A stretch of 64,000 nt of DNA from Phyto melanocephala (lineage: Eukaryota > Arthropoda > Insecta > Diptera > Rhinophoridae), in NCBI GenBank assembly GCA_941918925.1, contig OW799236.1:84780213-84844212 (forward strand), in the 5' to 3' direction. Every line of letters begins with the position of its first letter. The stretch's first letter is position 1. The notes beneath the pieces were generated by a model. It was not told where the DNA came from, searched no databases, and was given only the letters and a program-made list of their open reading frames with translations. The translations under genes were made by a program, and so were the position numbers. Below, piece by piece: positions 53,777-64,000 of this stretch.

Positions 53777-54085
53777 ACTATAATACACGGCACGTTTTTT
53801 AAATCTGACTTTAACATATGTAAATCTACATGTCTGTCGAAATTGTACTTTTACAGGCAAGCGTCGCAGACTGCTTTGCAGCAGCAGAGATTTCTGCCAA
53901 CGGCTGATGTCACATGTTTTGACAGAAGAAAATAGGGCGCGCTCTAATTGAAATTTTGTCAGATGTCTCAACACATGTTTTTTTTACAGAAGTAATGTTT
54001 TAAAGGTAACACACGACATGTTCGTATCTATCAGTGTGGAATTTGTCAAGTCAGATGTAAAAAACATGCTGTGTATTAGCTAACA
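53777..54085. repeat. TIR element of about 310 bp
   Basis: The left end TAATACACGGCACGTTTTTT then AAATCTGACTT is the inverted partner of the right end, which reverse-complements to TAATACACAGCATGTTTTTT then ACATCTGACTT. The 63- and 73-codon frames on both strands are by-products of the inverted structure. Confidence 0.6.
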
Positions 54086-54299
54086 TTCGCTAATTTCTTT
54101 AAAAAAATTTTAGTTTGATTCTGTTTTGCGTTTGCGTTATATTTCTAATTAAATAAAGTAATTTTTTTAATTGATATTAAATGTTTTCGAAAAATAAAGA
54201 AATTTCTGTCAGTTGAAAAAAGAACCAGAAAAATAAAAAATAAGAACATAATTTTTGAAAAAATTGAAAAAGAAAGAAGTATCAAAACTGTAGGAAAAA

Positions 54300-55178
54300 A
54301 TTTCGTGGTAAGTCCCTTTTATTTGATTAAAAATATTGTGGGGTTTAAAGAGGACAAAGCCGTAACTACTATATTTGACTCATATATTCACCATTTCATC
54401 CAGGATGCCATCTTGGATTTTTTTCTTTTCATAGCTAATTGTATTTTAATATTCAAGGCTTTTCATTTGATCCACATATTGGATGTATCACTTGTATAGA
54501 AACTGTAAATATCAACTTTCGTTTGTAAATTAAAAAAAAAAAAACACCGAAGTAACTGAACTTTGGTGCTTATATCTGAGTTGGTTTCAAACCGATTTGT
54601 TAGTTTTTCTTCGAAATAATTTTTAAGGTTACGGTTTATAATTTGGTATGTTAAGCGTGTTCAAAACTTATATAAGAGTTTGAAGAAAATTAATATATAT
54701 TTAAAAAACTATATATATTTTTTTAATAATTTTTGCCTATAACTTTGCTGATTAGTAACCAATTTATTCAAAATGTGTCTTGAATATCTCAAGAGGCACA
54801 CCAAATCTACAGATAGTAAATAGAGTCTATAAATTATCCCAGCGCTGGAAATCTTTAATTTTTGTGGTAAAATTTAGCGATAAAACAGAGGTAGTCGTGT
54901 TTATTTGCTCATAACTCAGAAAGTTATACAGCGAATATGCCTAATTTAAATTCCAATCTGCTCCCAAACATATCTTATATTTTGATACCTTACGCGGGTC
55001 TTGGCCATGTCGAGGAGCTACAGAAAGTTGATTTTAACAAAAATGCTTTATCAACTCCCCTATTCATAAGCTTTAAAAAAATATATACTTTATGGGGTCG
55101 GAAATGAATCTTAACAAAATTTCACATGGAATGACAAACCTTTATATACCCTTACCCTCACTGTGAAGGGTATAAAAA
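54300..55178 (-). mobile_element. L-type Helentron-like copy
   Basis: Minus orientation. It ends with the reverse complement of the 5' terminus (ACCCTCACTGTGAAGGGTAT then AAAAA), preceded by GGAATGACAAACC and CTTTATGGGGTCGGAAATGA. The interior shares GCCTATAACTTTGC and ATATCTGAGTTGGTTTCAAA with the other L copies. Confidence 0.62.
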
Positions 55179-55239
55179 TGTTTCCCCTTTACTCCCTTAA
55201 TATAAATATCAAAATAAAGGGTTTGTTTTGTAGAATTAT

Positions 55240-55870
55240 TCTAATCTGGGTATCAAATGAAAGTGAAACTCTGTCTGTGTGTGTGTGTTAGCTATAGACT
55301 CCGAAACTGTAAAGCCGATCGGACTCAAACTTTGGCAAGTTGGTGTACATATTCCAGGGAGTGTTTATGGGTGGAAAAAAGTGGGCGGGGCTACGCCCAT
55401 AAAAAATTATCATTTTTAGCAACTTGCACTGGACCGATTTTTCTGAAACTTTGCACACATATTGCGCTGTCATGACTATATAACTTCGTGATTAGAAAAG
55501 TGGGCAGGGCCACGCCCATTAAAAAAAGTTATAATTTTGAGGTACTTGCACTGGACCGATTTTTCTGAAACTTTGCACACATATTGAGCTGTTATGACTA
55601 TTAATTTCGTGATTAGAAAAGTGGGAAGGACCACGCCTAAAAGAAATAAGTTATAATTTTTGGCTACTTGCACTAGATCGATTTTTCTGAAACTTTGCAG
55701 ACATATTAAGCTGTCATGACTATACAGTTTCGTGATTAGAAAAGTGGGCAGTGCCACGACCAATAAAAAAAAGTTATAACTTTTAGCTTTTTGCACTTGA
55801 TATTCAGTTTAAGTTCAGAATGAGTTTTTATTAATTAAGGGTCGTAGCAACGCGCGCCGGGCTTTTCTAG
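55240..55870 (+). mobile_element. Non-autonomous Helitron, second copy
   Basis: Contains GTGAAACTCTGTCTGTGTG and CCGATCGGACTCAAACTTTG. Imperfect repeats of about 115 bp (GTGGGCAGGGCCACGCCCAT, TTTGCACACATATTG) follow. It ends with the hairpin CAACGCGCGCCGGGC and TTTTCTAG before T. The 3' end is identical in type to 3319-3819. The 5' end is less certain (TCTAAT or TCTGGG). No protein is encoded. Confidence 0.75.
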
Positions 55871-56499
55871 TAACTAATAAAATACAATTAACTATTGACA
55901 AATTAAAAGTATTACCAACTACGGCACCACCGAATACTGCTTTATTAATAATAAATAATACAATTTGTAATGAACATTAAATTTCTGCTTGAATAAAAAG
56001 ACTCTTCTGTTATAAACGAAACGAAATTTTAAAGTGTTATCGAATAGTTTTAATTCTTTTTTTTACTAAACTTCAATTTCCAATAAAGACTACCACTAAC
56101 AATTCTACTTGTAACAAATTTTTAATTAATTAATCAGATACCTCAGGAAAAGGAAGTATATTTTTTTGGGATAAATAAATCTACCTAGTATTAAAAAAAT
56201 TATTTATATTTTCTTTTTTTTATGAAAATAAATATCCAATTTAAAAATAATTTTTTATTAAGCGGCAGACCACTGTGCAAGTTTTTTTTCCGCACAAAAA
56301 ACATATAAAAATATACATACATATTTAATATAAAATATAATATTTTATGGTTTTATTCAAAATACAACAAACTTAAACAAAATTTAAAACAACGACAACA
56401 ATCAGCAGCCAGCATGGAAGCCAAACGGAAGTAATAAGTAGACACTAGAGACAATTTTTTGCACATTATATCTATACACATTTATTGTGTCTTTTAAGA
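55871..56499. other. AT-rich stretch, nothing recognised
   Basis: No gene or repeat partner. Confidence 0.5.
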
Positions 56500-57263
56500 C
56501 CATTCATCCACCATCATAACTATATCGTGGGCATATACATTTTGTCATTTCGTTTGTCAAATATTGAAGTATTTGCTCAAGAGCCTAAAAAATTTAAGTT
56601 TATTGAATCTTTGTAAATATATCTGCGGCAAAAAGGAATAACTGCTTAAGTCGACACAAGTTAAAATCAAAGCAATAACACAATTACAATCTCGCTATTA
56701 AAATTACCCTCGGCAGAAATTTGTACTATTTTGGACAACTTTGTGGGTAGCTATAGAGTAAAAATTTTTGACTTTATATTAACAATGAACAATATCTTTT
56801 GGAATAATAACTTATTTTAACATTTATTAAATTGAATATCTGTGGCGTGGAGCTAAAAGGCCCAATGTCAAAATATTTACTTTTGAGAAAATTGAAATTG
56901 AACTTTAACTTTTACATAGTGACATTGGCCAGCCTTCATTTATGAAGCTGTTCTGGGTTAAGTATGACTTTAGATGTTTTACCATAATGAAATAGAGCAA
57001 GAAAACATATCTAATGCAATGATTAAATCAAAAAACCAAGACATTGACCCTTTTAGCACCAAGCCACAGATATGTGAACAATGATATGTCCTTTATTTCT
57101 TTCATTCTGTTCGTGTAATGAAGTTTTAGAACTTATGGGAAGAAAGAGACCTGATAAGATTTTAAAGTATCTTCCTCCATCTTTTTGAGCATTTATTATT
57201 TATTTTATTATTATTCATTTATTAATTAATTAATTAGGACCCGAATATAGCGCTTAAACTTGT
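56500..57263 (+). repeat. Decayed Helentron-like copy
   Basis: GGGCATATACATTTTGTCAT then TTCGTTTGTCAAATATTGAA near 56528 resembles the P-type 5' end. CCGAATATAGCGCTTAAACT then TG at 57243-57262 resembles the shared 3' end. The interior is too diverged to place. Confidence 0.38.
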
Positions 57264-57971
57264 TTAATATTATTATTTTTTTATACATATACTTTTGTGG
57301 CCCTATGCTCCCTCGAGGAGTGAAGGGAACATGTACATATACATATACTTTTGTTTTTCTTGTAGATGCAAAAAAAAAACTAGTCAGCAAATTTTAAAAA
57401 ATCACATTTTTTGTTGCTGATTTTCATCTGATTGCTGGTTGTTATAAATAAATAAATATTAAACAGAAAAAAGTAAATATATAAATACATACATACATAC
57501 ATATACACTTTCTGTATTCATTCACTTTTGTTTTCTTACTGTTTGTTATTTTTAAATATGTATGTATGTATATAATTTGGATTTTTTTCTGCTGATTATG
57601 ATTTCATGTTGTTTTTTTGTTTGTCTTCCACAAATAAACAAATAATTTGTTTACAATTTATTTCTTACAATTGAATATTGTTCTTATTGTCTCTGTTTAT
57701 TTCATTAATTTGTGTTTTTTTTTCAATTTTTTCATCTTAATTTTATTACTTCTTCGGTTTAATTCATTATGGTACATTCTCGTATTGTGTGATTGGTGCT
57801 CTTGTTTTTGTTTCATTGTTTTTGTGGCTGGTTTCATTGTTTTGATTGCTGCTGCCTCTTATTATTTTTTGTTTGTTTCAAGTATCTCACAGATACTTAA
57901 TATGTGAGTGTGACTCTTATGTGAATATGATAAATAATTGAAATTAATGGTCATACAATAGTACATACATA
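57264..57971. other. AT-rich stretch, nothing recognised
   Basis: Short CATA and TATG runs near 57484 and 57560. The 86-codon frame at 57647 is a T-rich run of hydrophobic codons. Confidence 0.5.
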
Positions 57972-58915
57972 AAGGGTGATTTTTTTGCTATTATGTTTTT
58001 GGCAACACTGGTTTAAACAGCTGACGCACGTTTCGTGTTTTGTTTCACTGTCAAACATCATCAGTTTGGTCTATAATTTACCCATGAATCTTCTTACAAA
58101 CGAACAACACTTGCAAATTATTGAATTTTATTATCAAAATGCGTGCTCTGTTAAGAAAGTTCATCGCGCGCTTCTTATCGAAAAATTGTGTTCAGCGACG
58201 AAGCTAATTTTTGGCTCAATGGGTACGTTAATAAGCAGAATTGTCGATTTTGGAGTGAAGATCAGCCAGAAGCATTGCAAGAGCTACCAATGCATCCAGA
58301 AAAAGTCACAGTTTGGTGCGGTTTATGGGCTGGTGGCATCATTGGACCGTACTTCTTCAAAGATGATGCGAATCGTAACGTAACTGTGAATGGTGAGCGC
58401 TACCATGAGATGATATCCAACTTTTTTTTTGCCCAAAATGCAAGAGCTTGACTTGCATGACATGTGGTTTCAACAAGACAGTGCCACATGCCACACAGCA
58501 CGCTTAACAATGGACTTATTGAGAGGCGAGTTCGGTGAACATTTTATTTCACGTTCGGAATCGGTCAATTGGCCGCCCAGATCGTGCGATTTAACGCCTT
58601 TAGATAATTTTTTGTGGGGCTATGTTAAAGATCATGTCTAAACACACACGCCCGCTTCAATTGACGCATGGGAAGACAATATTGAAGCATTTATTCATGA
58701 GATACCGGCCGAAATGTGAAAAGAGTATGCCTAAATTGGACTAAGCGGATGGACCACTTGAGGCGCAGTCACGGTCAACATTTGCATGAAATAATCTTCA
58801 AACGTTAAATTATATGGACCGTACTATTGATTCAAATAAAGATTACATGCATTTGTCTGAATTTTATGTGTGTTTTTTTTTTTAACTTTCCTATAGCTCT
58901 TAAAAAATCACGCTT
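57972..58915 (+). mobile_element. DD41D-type Tc1/mariner element, internally deleted (944 bp)
   Basis: The left end AAGGGTGATTTTTTTGCTAT and the reverse complement of the right end (AAGCGTGATTTTTTAAGAGC) form imperfect inverted repeats. TA flanks both ends (57970-57971 and 58916-58917). The transposase gene has lost its middle and has frameshifts. Its catalytic spacing is D-41-D, as in the rosa-like DD41D group. Confidence 0.85.
58084..58809 (+). pseudogene. Mariner-type transposase, broken
   Basis: Would cut and paste the element at TA sites. It starts at ATG 58084 with NEQHLQIIEFYYQNACSVKK, the first helix-turn-helix. A deletion of roughly 100 or more codons then jumps to FSDEANFWLNGYVNKQNC, with the first catalytic D, in a different frame from 58188. 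A run of T near 58425-58433 shifts the frame again. MWFQQDSATCHTA (second D) and RSCDLTPLDNFLWGYVKDHV follow. Counting from the QQD aspartate, 41 residues precede the aspartate of PLD. TAA at 58639 and further stops and a frameshift cut the tail, which is still readable in pieces to about 58809. The deletion removes the second DNA-binding helix set. It is certainly inactive. Confidence 0.82.
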
Positions 58916-58917
58916 TA

Positions 58918-59429
58918 CTTAAATCGAAGTTTTTATTCCAAAAAAAATTACATACTTGTATGTGAGTGTGTGTGTTTATATTTTGTAAAATCTTTTTAAA
59001 GTACTTTTTATTATAAACAATGACATTTCATTAAAATTAAGCTTCATCATTGTCAACATCAGCATCGTCACCCTCATTGTCACATTAATTATCGTAATCA
59101 CGTAGTAACAGATTCATGATCTATTTATTAATTTATTTCACCACAAAAATTTAAGTCCTAAAACAGCTTATACAGAACAAAAACAGCAGCATAAATATAA
59201 GCAGACATAAAATGACCGCAAATTTAACGCAAAGTTGTGGGAAGAAAAATAGCAAAAAATAAAAAAACATTAATGTTTTTTAGTGCGGCAATGTGATTAA
59301 GGAAAAGTTAAGTAATTTGTAAACAAATGTGCAACGTGGTTATTTAATACTTTATGTGTAGGTTAAACATAAACAACATTTAGCAGATCATATCACTAAA
59401 TAAACAAGCAAAAACATAAACAGCTGTCG
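58918..59429. other. AT-rich stretch, nothing recognised
   Basis: An interrupted CATCA/GTCA-rich patch lies near 59045-59095. No gene was found. Confidence 0.5.
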
Positions 59430-60327
59430 CTTCGAGACTTTAGAAGTTGAAATTAACTTTTATTTGATCTAAGGTATCAATCTTTTGAAATATCCAGTAA
59501 TGAATCGAAGCAAATATACACGTTTGGTACTATTTATGCCTTTCGAGATAAAATTAAAAATAATTGTTCAAATCAGTTTATAATCACCCAAGTTAGAGGC
59601 GAAAATTTTTTGGAACAATATATATTTTTTTAAATGCATCAAGTCTCCCAAGCTTCTCAATAATTTTTTTACACGGTACGGACACCAAATTCTAAAAAAT
59701 TATTCCTAAGAAAAACATACAAATCCGCTCGAAACTAACTGTGATATAAACAATAAAATACAACTGTTGTGTTTTTCCTAGAATTTTTAAACGAAAATCT
59801 AATTTTTTCAACTTTAACACAACTGACAGAATTATGACGGCTACTACAAAATGGCGAACATTTAATTTATATGCGAGTCAAATTTAGTGTTTAAAAATGT
59901 ATCCTTTTCAACTTCCTCAACCTTGTTATCAAATAAAAAAAGTTTGCCAATAGAATATATTAAACTATGAAAAGCTAAAATTCAAGATGGCGTCCTAAAT
60001 AAAATGGTGGATATATGGTTCAAATTTAATAATTACGACTTTGTTGCCCTTAACACCCACAATATTGGTATCAAATGTAAGTGCTTGATAATATAATGCA
60101 GTAAATTACTTAAACAGTGTAAAATCCAAGATGATATTTAAGCCAAAATGGCGGAAATTTTTTTCTTAGTTCCATAATTATGAGAGGACTTGACTAGTAA
60201 AAATAATATTAAACTTCATCTTCACACCTGAAATCTACGTTACGTTACGGTCATTATATCTATGTATATCATGGTCAAGGGAATTATTAGATTCGGCACA
60301 GAGGAATATAGCATTAGTAATTGTTTA
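59430..60327 (+). mobile_element. L-type Helentron-like copy, 5' truncated
   Basis: Begins inside the family at GAAGTTGAAATTAACTTTTA. It passes CAAGATGGCGTCC, AAAATGGTGGATATATGG and CCAAAATGGCGGAAAT and ends GAATTATTAGATTCGGCACA then GAGGAATATAGC...AATTGTTT. The 3' hairpin is mutated (CGGCACAGAGGA). The plus strand here is the complement of the other L copies. Confidence 0.6.
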
Positions 60328-60865
60328 AGCTTAAAAAGTTGTTGTTGCTAGTTTTTTAAATAAAGCACAAATTTAGTTTCAGCCCAATTTAAGCTACCGC
60401 CGACGGTTTTTTTGGCTAGCAGGAGAGGAGAGTACCTAGTATATTATTGTATAATAACAAAATTCTGATTGTTGATAGAGCTAAAAAACTTAGAGTAAGA
60501 CAAACAAAACACATAATAACAGTTTAGGACGGCATTTCTGTAAATGGACACAATTCAATTTAAAATGCGTTATTTCTTATTTCAATTATTATTTTTTATT
60601 AAAGCTGTGATTCAAAACTAAAATGGCAAAAGATACCGAGCAAGGAAAACTTACGCTTGAAGTAACAGTTGATTAATCTAAAAAAACTATCAGTTACCAG
60701 TTACTTATAGTTAAAACTTTTTTGTTAAGTGAAGTTAACTAATCATTTTTTAATCATTTTTTAAAAATGACTTTGAAAAAAAAAATAAATCATAAACTAT
60801 GAAAACCCCTTTGTTTCTTTTCCGCTACCCAGCAAATAAATAAGATGGTATTAATCAAGGCATTA
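60328..60865. other. AT-rich stretch, nothing recognised
   Basis: No gene and no repeat partner was seen. Confidence 0.5.
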
Positions 60866-61182
60866 TTATACCCTTCACCTGTGGTGCACAAGGGTATATA
60901 TAGCATTGTCATTCCGTTTGTAATTTCTACAATTTTCATTTCCGACCCCATAAAGTATATACTTTCTGAAAGCTTATGAAAAGAGGAGTCGAATAAGCCC
61001 TGACCGTCTGCCTGTCTGTCCGTCTGTCCGTGTGTTTTTTTTTTGGTATGTTCTTTACATGTACATATGTATGTACGTTTTTTCTATGAGATGAATGGTG
61101 ATACAAACAATTGTTATTGCATGACTACACGTTGCGAAGGGTATATAAGATTCGGCACGGCCGAATATAGCACTGTTACTTG
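60866..61182 (+). mobile_element. Q-type Helentron-like copy, minimal form (317 bp)
   Basis: 5' TTATACCCTTCACCTGTGG and 3' GCGAAGGGTATATAAG, TTCGGCACGGCCGAA and CACTGTTACTTG. Both ends match the copy at 34732-35496 closely (CACTGTTACTTG in both), but the interior between the TGTCCGTGTGTT tract and ACATGTACATATGTATG is deleted. It shows the smallest unit still carrying both termini. Confidence 0.86.
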
Positions 61183-62327
61183 TTTTTTTTCTTTTTGTGC
61201 TTTCCATTTATAATATTATAATATAATGAACTAATTAGAATGTATAGGATTCTCTATTATAGAATCGTGTTGCCGTTGAGTTATAATGATGTAGCAGTTT
61301 TTAAAAGTAAATCTGTCAAATTTTTTCCTCGCTCATATGTATGTACGAATATAAGTATATCCACATAAATAGCATTAAATTAGTAATGATTGGTCATCAC
61401 TTAATTATATACTAAGTTCCTTATAATGATTATTTAATACATCCACGTAAAAAATCAGTAATTTTATTAAGAACAAATTGACAAATAATGCACAAAATTT
61501 ATGCTGTCTACTTTACTCTTCAGCATTACCAACTTTATTATAATAAACATTAAACGGACCGGTTAGATATTTTATTTTAAAAATCATATACAAAAAAGAT
61601 TTTGTTATTTTAGTCTCATTTCTTGAAAAAAGAATCAACTTGGTTATGTGGTTAAGAATCTATTATTTTAAAGATACTTAATTCTCTGCTGGATTACATT
61701 TCCAGAAATTTTGTGATGGGATCCATAATCCATAAATTATTTTGTAATAAAAAATTAATTATCTAAATAAAGGTTGTATAAAAATTTGTGGTAAAAATTA
61801 AATTTTTTCTCTAAAACCTGTTGTTAGTGGCATGAAACTAAATCTTCCTATGAGAAAATCAATAGGTTTCAAAATTTTGGAATTGTAAATACCCATTTTC
61901 ATGTCATAAACAGTCTCGATTTGTTTATGTAAAAAATTAAAATTGTTTGTTTCAAATAAGCTTTCTTATTATTCCTAATATTTTTTAGCATTTTTTTTAA
62001 CCTTGTCAGACATTTTTTGGAAATCTAGAAGTCTTTTCTTTATCGATAACTGTTCTGAGTTATCTTTCATTTTTGGCTCATACGGCAACCCACAGTAATA
62101 TTGTTCTTATTTAGTCCAATTATATGCAACCCCGGTACAGCAATCATGTAATTTCTTGATTGTCAACTATTCACCAATATAAATGTCAAAAAGACACCAA
62201 TTTTCTGTGGCACTAAGGAAAAACTAATTAAGCAGTTTTTCCTTTTTGTCACAGATTTATTGTGTACTTGTGCGGCAACTAAAAAAAATAATACGCGTTA
62301 ATGTTAGTTTTTATTTTCATTTCTGAT
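61183..62327. other. AT-rich stretch, nothing recognised
   Basis: Nothing recognised as a gene or as a repeat copy. Confidence 0.5.
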
Positions 62328-62466
62328 CCAGGGTATCAATTCTCGTTCTATGAAACTATGAAATGAAAAGTTTTTGTGTGTAATATCATATGGTGCCACC
62401 ACACCCTTTGCTATACAAAAACTTTTTCATATCACAGTTTCACACAACGAGAATTGATACCCTGGT
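62328..62466. repeat. 139-bp hairpin MITE
   Basis: Ends CCAGGGTATCAATTCTCGTT and AACGAGAATTGATACCCTGG are perfect inverted copies. The pairing continues through GAAACT-TGA-ATGAAAA and AGTTTTTGT with few mismatches to a loop of about 35 bp. Confidence 0.87.
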
Positions 62467-62883
62467 ATAGTTTTTCTTTTAAAAAGTGAAATGATTTTTG
62501 ATTGCTTCAAATGTTGTAATTATTATTTACTTGCAGTCGCACACTGTCAAAATTGTCAAATACGCAAAAAAACTTTTCACAAATTGTGACGAAATATATA
62601 CTTTTATTATAAACAGGATATTCATATATTCTTTTTTTATTTTTTTTTTTGTCGGCAAAAAAATGTTTTGTTTCTTAAATACAGGAAAAAATTTTAAAAT
62701 CAATAATTATGTTTTAAAGAATTAATTTAGCACGTTTTGAAAATATTCTTAAAAAATCTTTTTTAAAAATCCTACAGACAAAGAAATTACGAACCTAAAA
62801 AAGAGCGTCGTCAACGTTGTTTCGTAAACAGTAGTGTTCATCTATGAGTTAAATGAAACCCAGTAAATAGAATCAATAAGGCT
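62467..62883. other. AT-rich stretch, nothing recognised
   Basis: The 75-codon frame at 62498 has no domain and is in homopolymer-rich sequence. Confidence 0.5.
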
Positions 62884-63006
62884 CATACCTAAACAAGAGC
62901 GTAGAGCGTCAAGCATTGCAATTTTGCATGTATTTTGTTATTGTAACAAAAACAAAACACATGTAAAACTCCAACTCTTGACGCTCAACGCTCTTGTTTA
63001 GGTATG
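62884..63006. repeat. 123-bp hairpin MITE
   Basis: The left end CATACCTAAACAAGAGCGTA then GAGCGTCAAG and the right end CTTGACGCTC then AACGCTCTTGTTTAGGTATG are inverted copies with one mismatch over about 30 bp. Weaker pairing continues inward. Confidence 0.85.
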
Positions 63007-64000
63007 GTGGTAACAAAAGCAAAACAAGCGACAGCTGTTGTGCAGCCAACTTCAATACTTAACGCCTTGTCAATATTGGATCTTCGAATTGCCAAGCGTT
63101 GCCGCTTAGGTACTTCGGTTTGATTCATAGAAATTTCGTTATAATTAAGGTTTTGCTGATAGATTTCCTAGATAGATTTAAAAGTAATAGTCTCTGGAAA
63201 GTTCGTTCCATTATCATGTGTTTTAAATACAGACATTTGTGAAAGTGGTACACAACCCTAGTAGAACTAGAAAGGTCAACAAATATTTACGATAGAACAG
63301 ATAATCTTAGTGGAGTCAACAATTTTATTAATAAGGTAGGATAGCTTAATAATGATGACAGATAGTAAATGCAGTTGAATGTTACGATGGGTTCCTAAAG
63401 GGTAGTTCAACTACAATGTACGATGTTAATTGTGAGTCATGCCTAAAAGTCCATCTTTTTGCCTAACTTAGTGAGTCATTTAGAGTTTTACAATTAAGAA
63501 GCTAGTTAAAATTCTTGAAGCCTTTTACGAAAATCGGCATTGAAAATAAAGAAATTTAATGCACTTTGTGATTTCTTTGGTCGAATAATCGAACAAATGA
63601 GGTAGGCTTATATAGCAGTGAAAAAAATGTATTTTTTCAACATTTTTATCTCTTAAGATGTCAATATAATTTTTACCAAAAAAATATTACGTGTAAAAGA
63701 TGTGTAGTTTATTCAAATAAAAATGTAGTAAAAATTTAATCTGAAGTTGATATGCATTGGCGGCCTTCCGTCGTGCTCAAGGATTTTCTTCTCTATGGTA
63801 TAACAAAATAAAATTTTTTTTAATAGAAACGATTTGTTCTTTTTCTTGAGTTTGAGATCACTTTTTGTTTTTTATAAAAAATTCTTTATCAACACCAATA
63901 TTTCGCTATCAATTACAAATTGTTATTGTTTTGAATTTGTTTTTTGTTTTTATAATTTGTGAATTTACCCTGAAGAAGCTACCCATTGTTTGGTAGTTGC
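63007..64000. other. AT-rich stretch, nothing recognised
   Basis: No gene was found. The last 30 bases (CCTGAAGAAGCTACCCATTG) are less AT-rich and could be the edge of a further repeat cut by the window. Confidence 0.5.

Noticed and set aside
53744..53974. Overlapping frames on both strands
   Set aside because: They fall in the 310-bp TIR element; no domain or conserved pattern was seen.
57647..57907. 86-codon hydrophobic frame (possible membrane protein)
   Set aside because: Made of T-rich low-complexity codons, with no initiation context, homologous motif or splice structure.
1..64000. A novel immune, toxin or multi-gene system
   Set aside because: No gene cluster exists here; the only intact frames are transposon proteins and all other structure is repeat-derived.

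Overview
The window is AT-rich eukaryotic DNA, almost certainly from a higher (probably calyptrate) fly. It has no operons or ribosome-binding sites and is made mostly of transposable elements of types typical of Diptera. These are a BEL/Pao LTR retrotransposon, an R1-clade non-LTR retrotransposon inside an (ACAT)n microsatellite, Tc1/mariner relics with a DD41D-like spacing, a PIF/Harbinger relic, Helitron ends, a large family of Helentron/INE-like repeats, and foldback elements and MITEs. The placement in Calyptratae is an inference from the repeat style and from memory. I found no convincing host protein-coding gene, tRNA, rRNA or CRISPR array. The window is intergenic or lies in a very long intron.

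Layout. 1-4.8 kb: AT-rich DNA with a TIR element (1777-3019, with a nested MITE), a short Helitron (3319-3819) and a 380-bp foldback hairpin (4020-4399). 4.8-13.9 kb: a nest. An old minus-strand Helentron-like copy (4795-7270) is interrupted by a 1.9-kb plus-strand relative (4986-6852), which itself carries a mariner deletion derivative (6111-6727). A BEL/Pao element (7271-13873, minus strand) sits at its end, with 396-bp LTRs, a 5-bp target duplication and one uninterrupted 1915-codon Gag-Pol frame. 13.9-28 kb: decayed repeats, MITEs and long stretches with nothing recognisable. 28-35.7 kb: a cluster of shared-end repeats (three copies between 28254 and 30307, one at 32029, one at 34732 nested in a Harbinger relic), a candidate tRNA-derived SINE and foldback fragments. 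35.8-41.3 kb: a full-length Waldo-like R1-clade element with overlapping ORF1 and ORF2, flanked on both sides by TACA repeats. 41.5-64 kb: a foldback element with arms of about 310 bp, a short conserved-looking ORF (44531-44779), the second composite Helentron-like copy (44913-47627), two DD41D-like mariner relics, a second Helitron and several short TIR elements.

Functionally, only the BEL element (one polyprotein) and the R1-clade element (ORF1 RNA-binding protein plus ORF2 endonuclease/reverse transcriptase) still look able to make their proteins. Everything else is non-autonomous or broken. The points most worth checking are the microsatellite targeting of the R1-clade element, the missing canonical primer-binding site in an otherwise young BEL element, the shared-end repeat family (several interiors, a nested mariner carried along, and an internal segment that is inverted in one copy), and the unassigned ORF at 44.5 kb.
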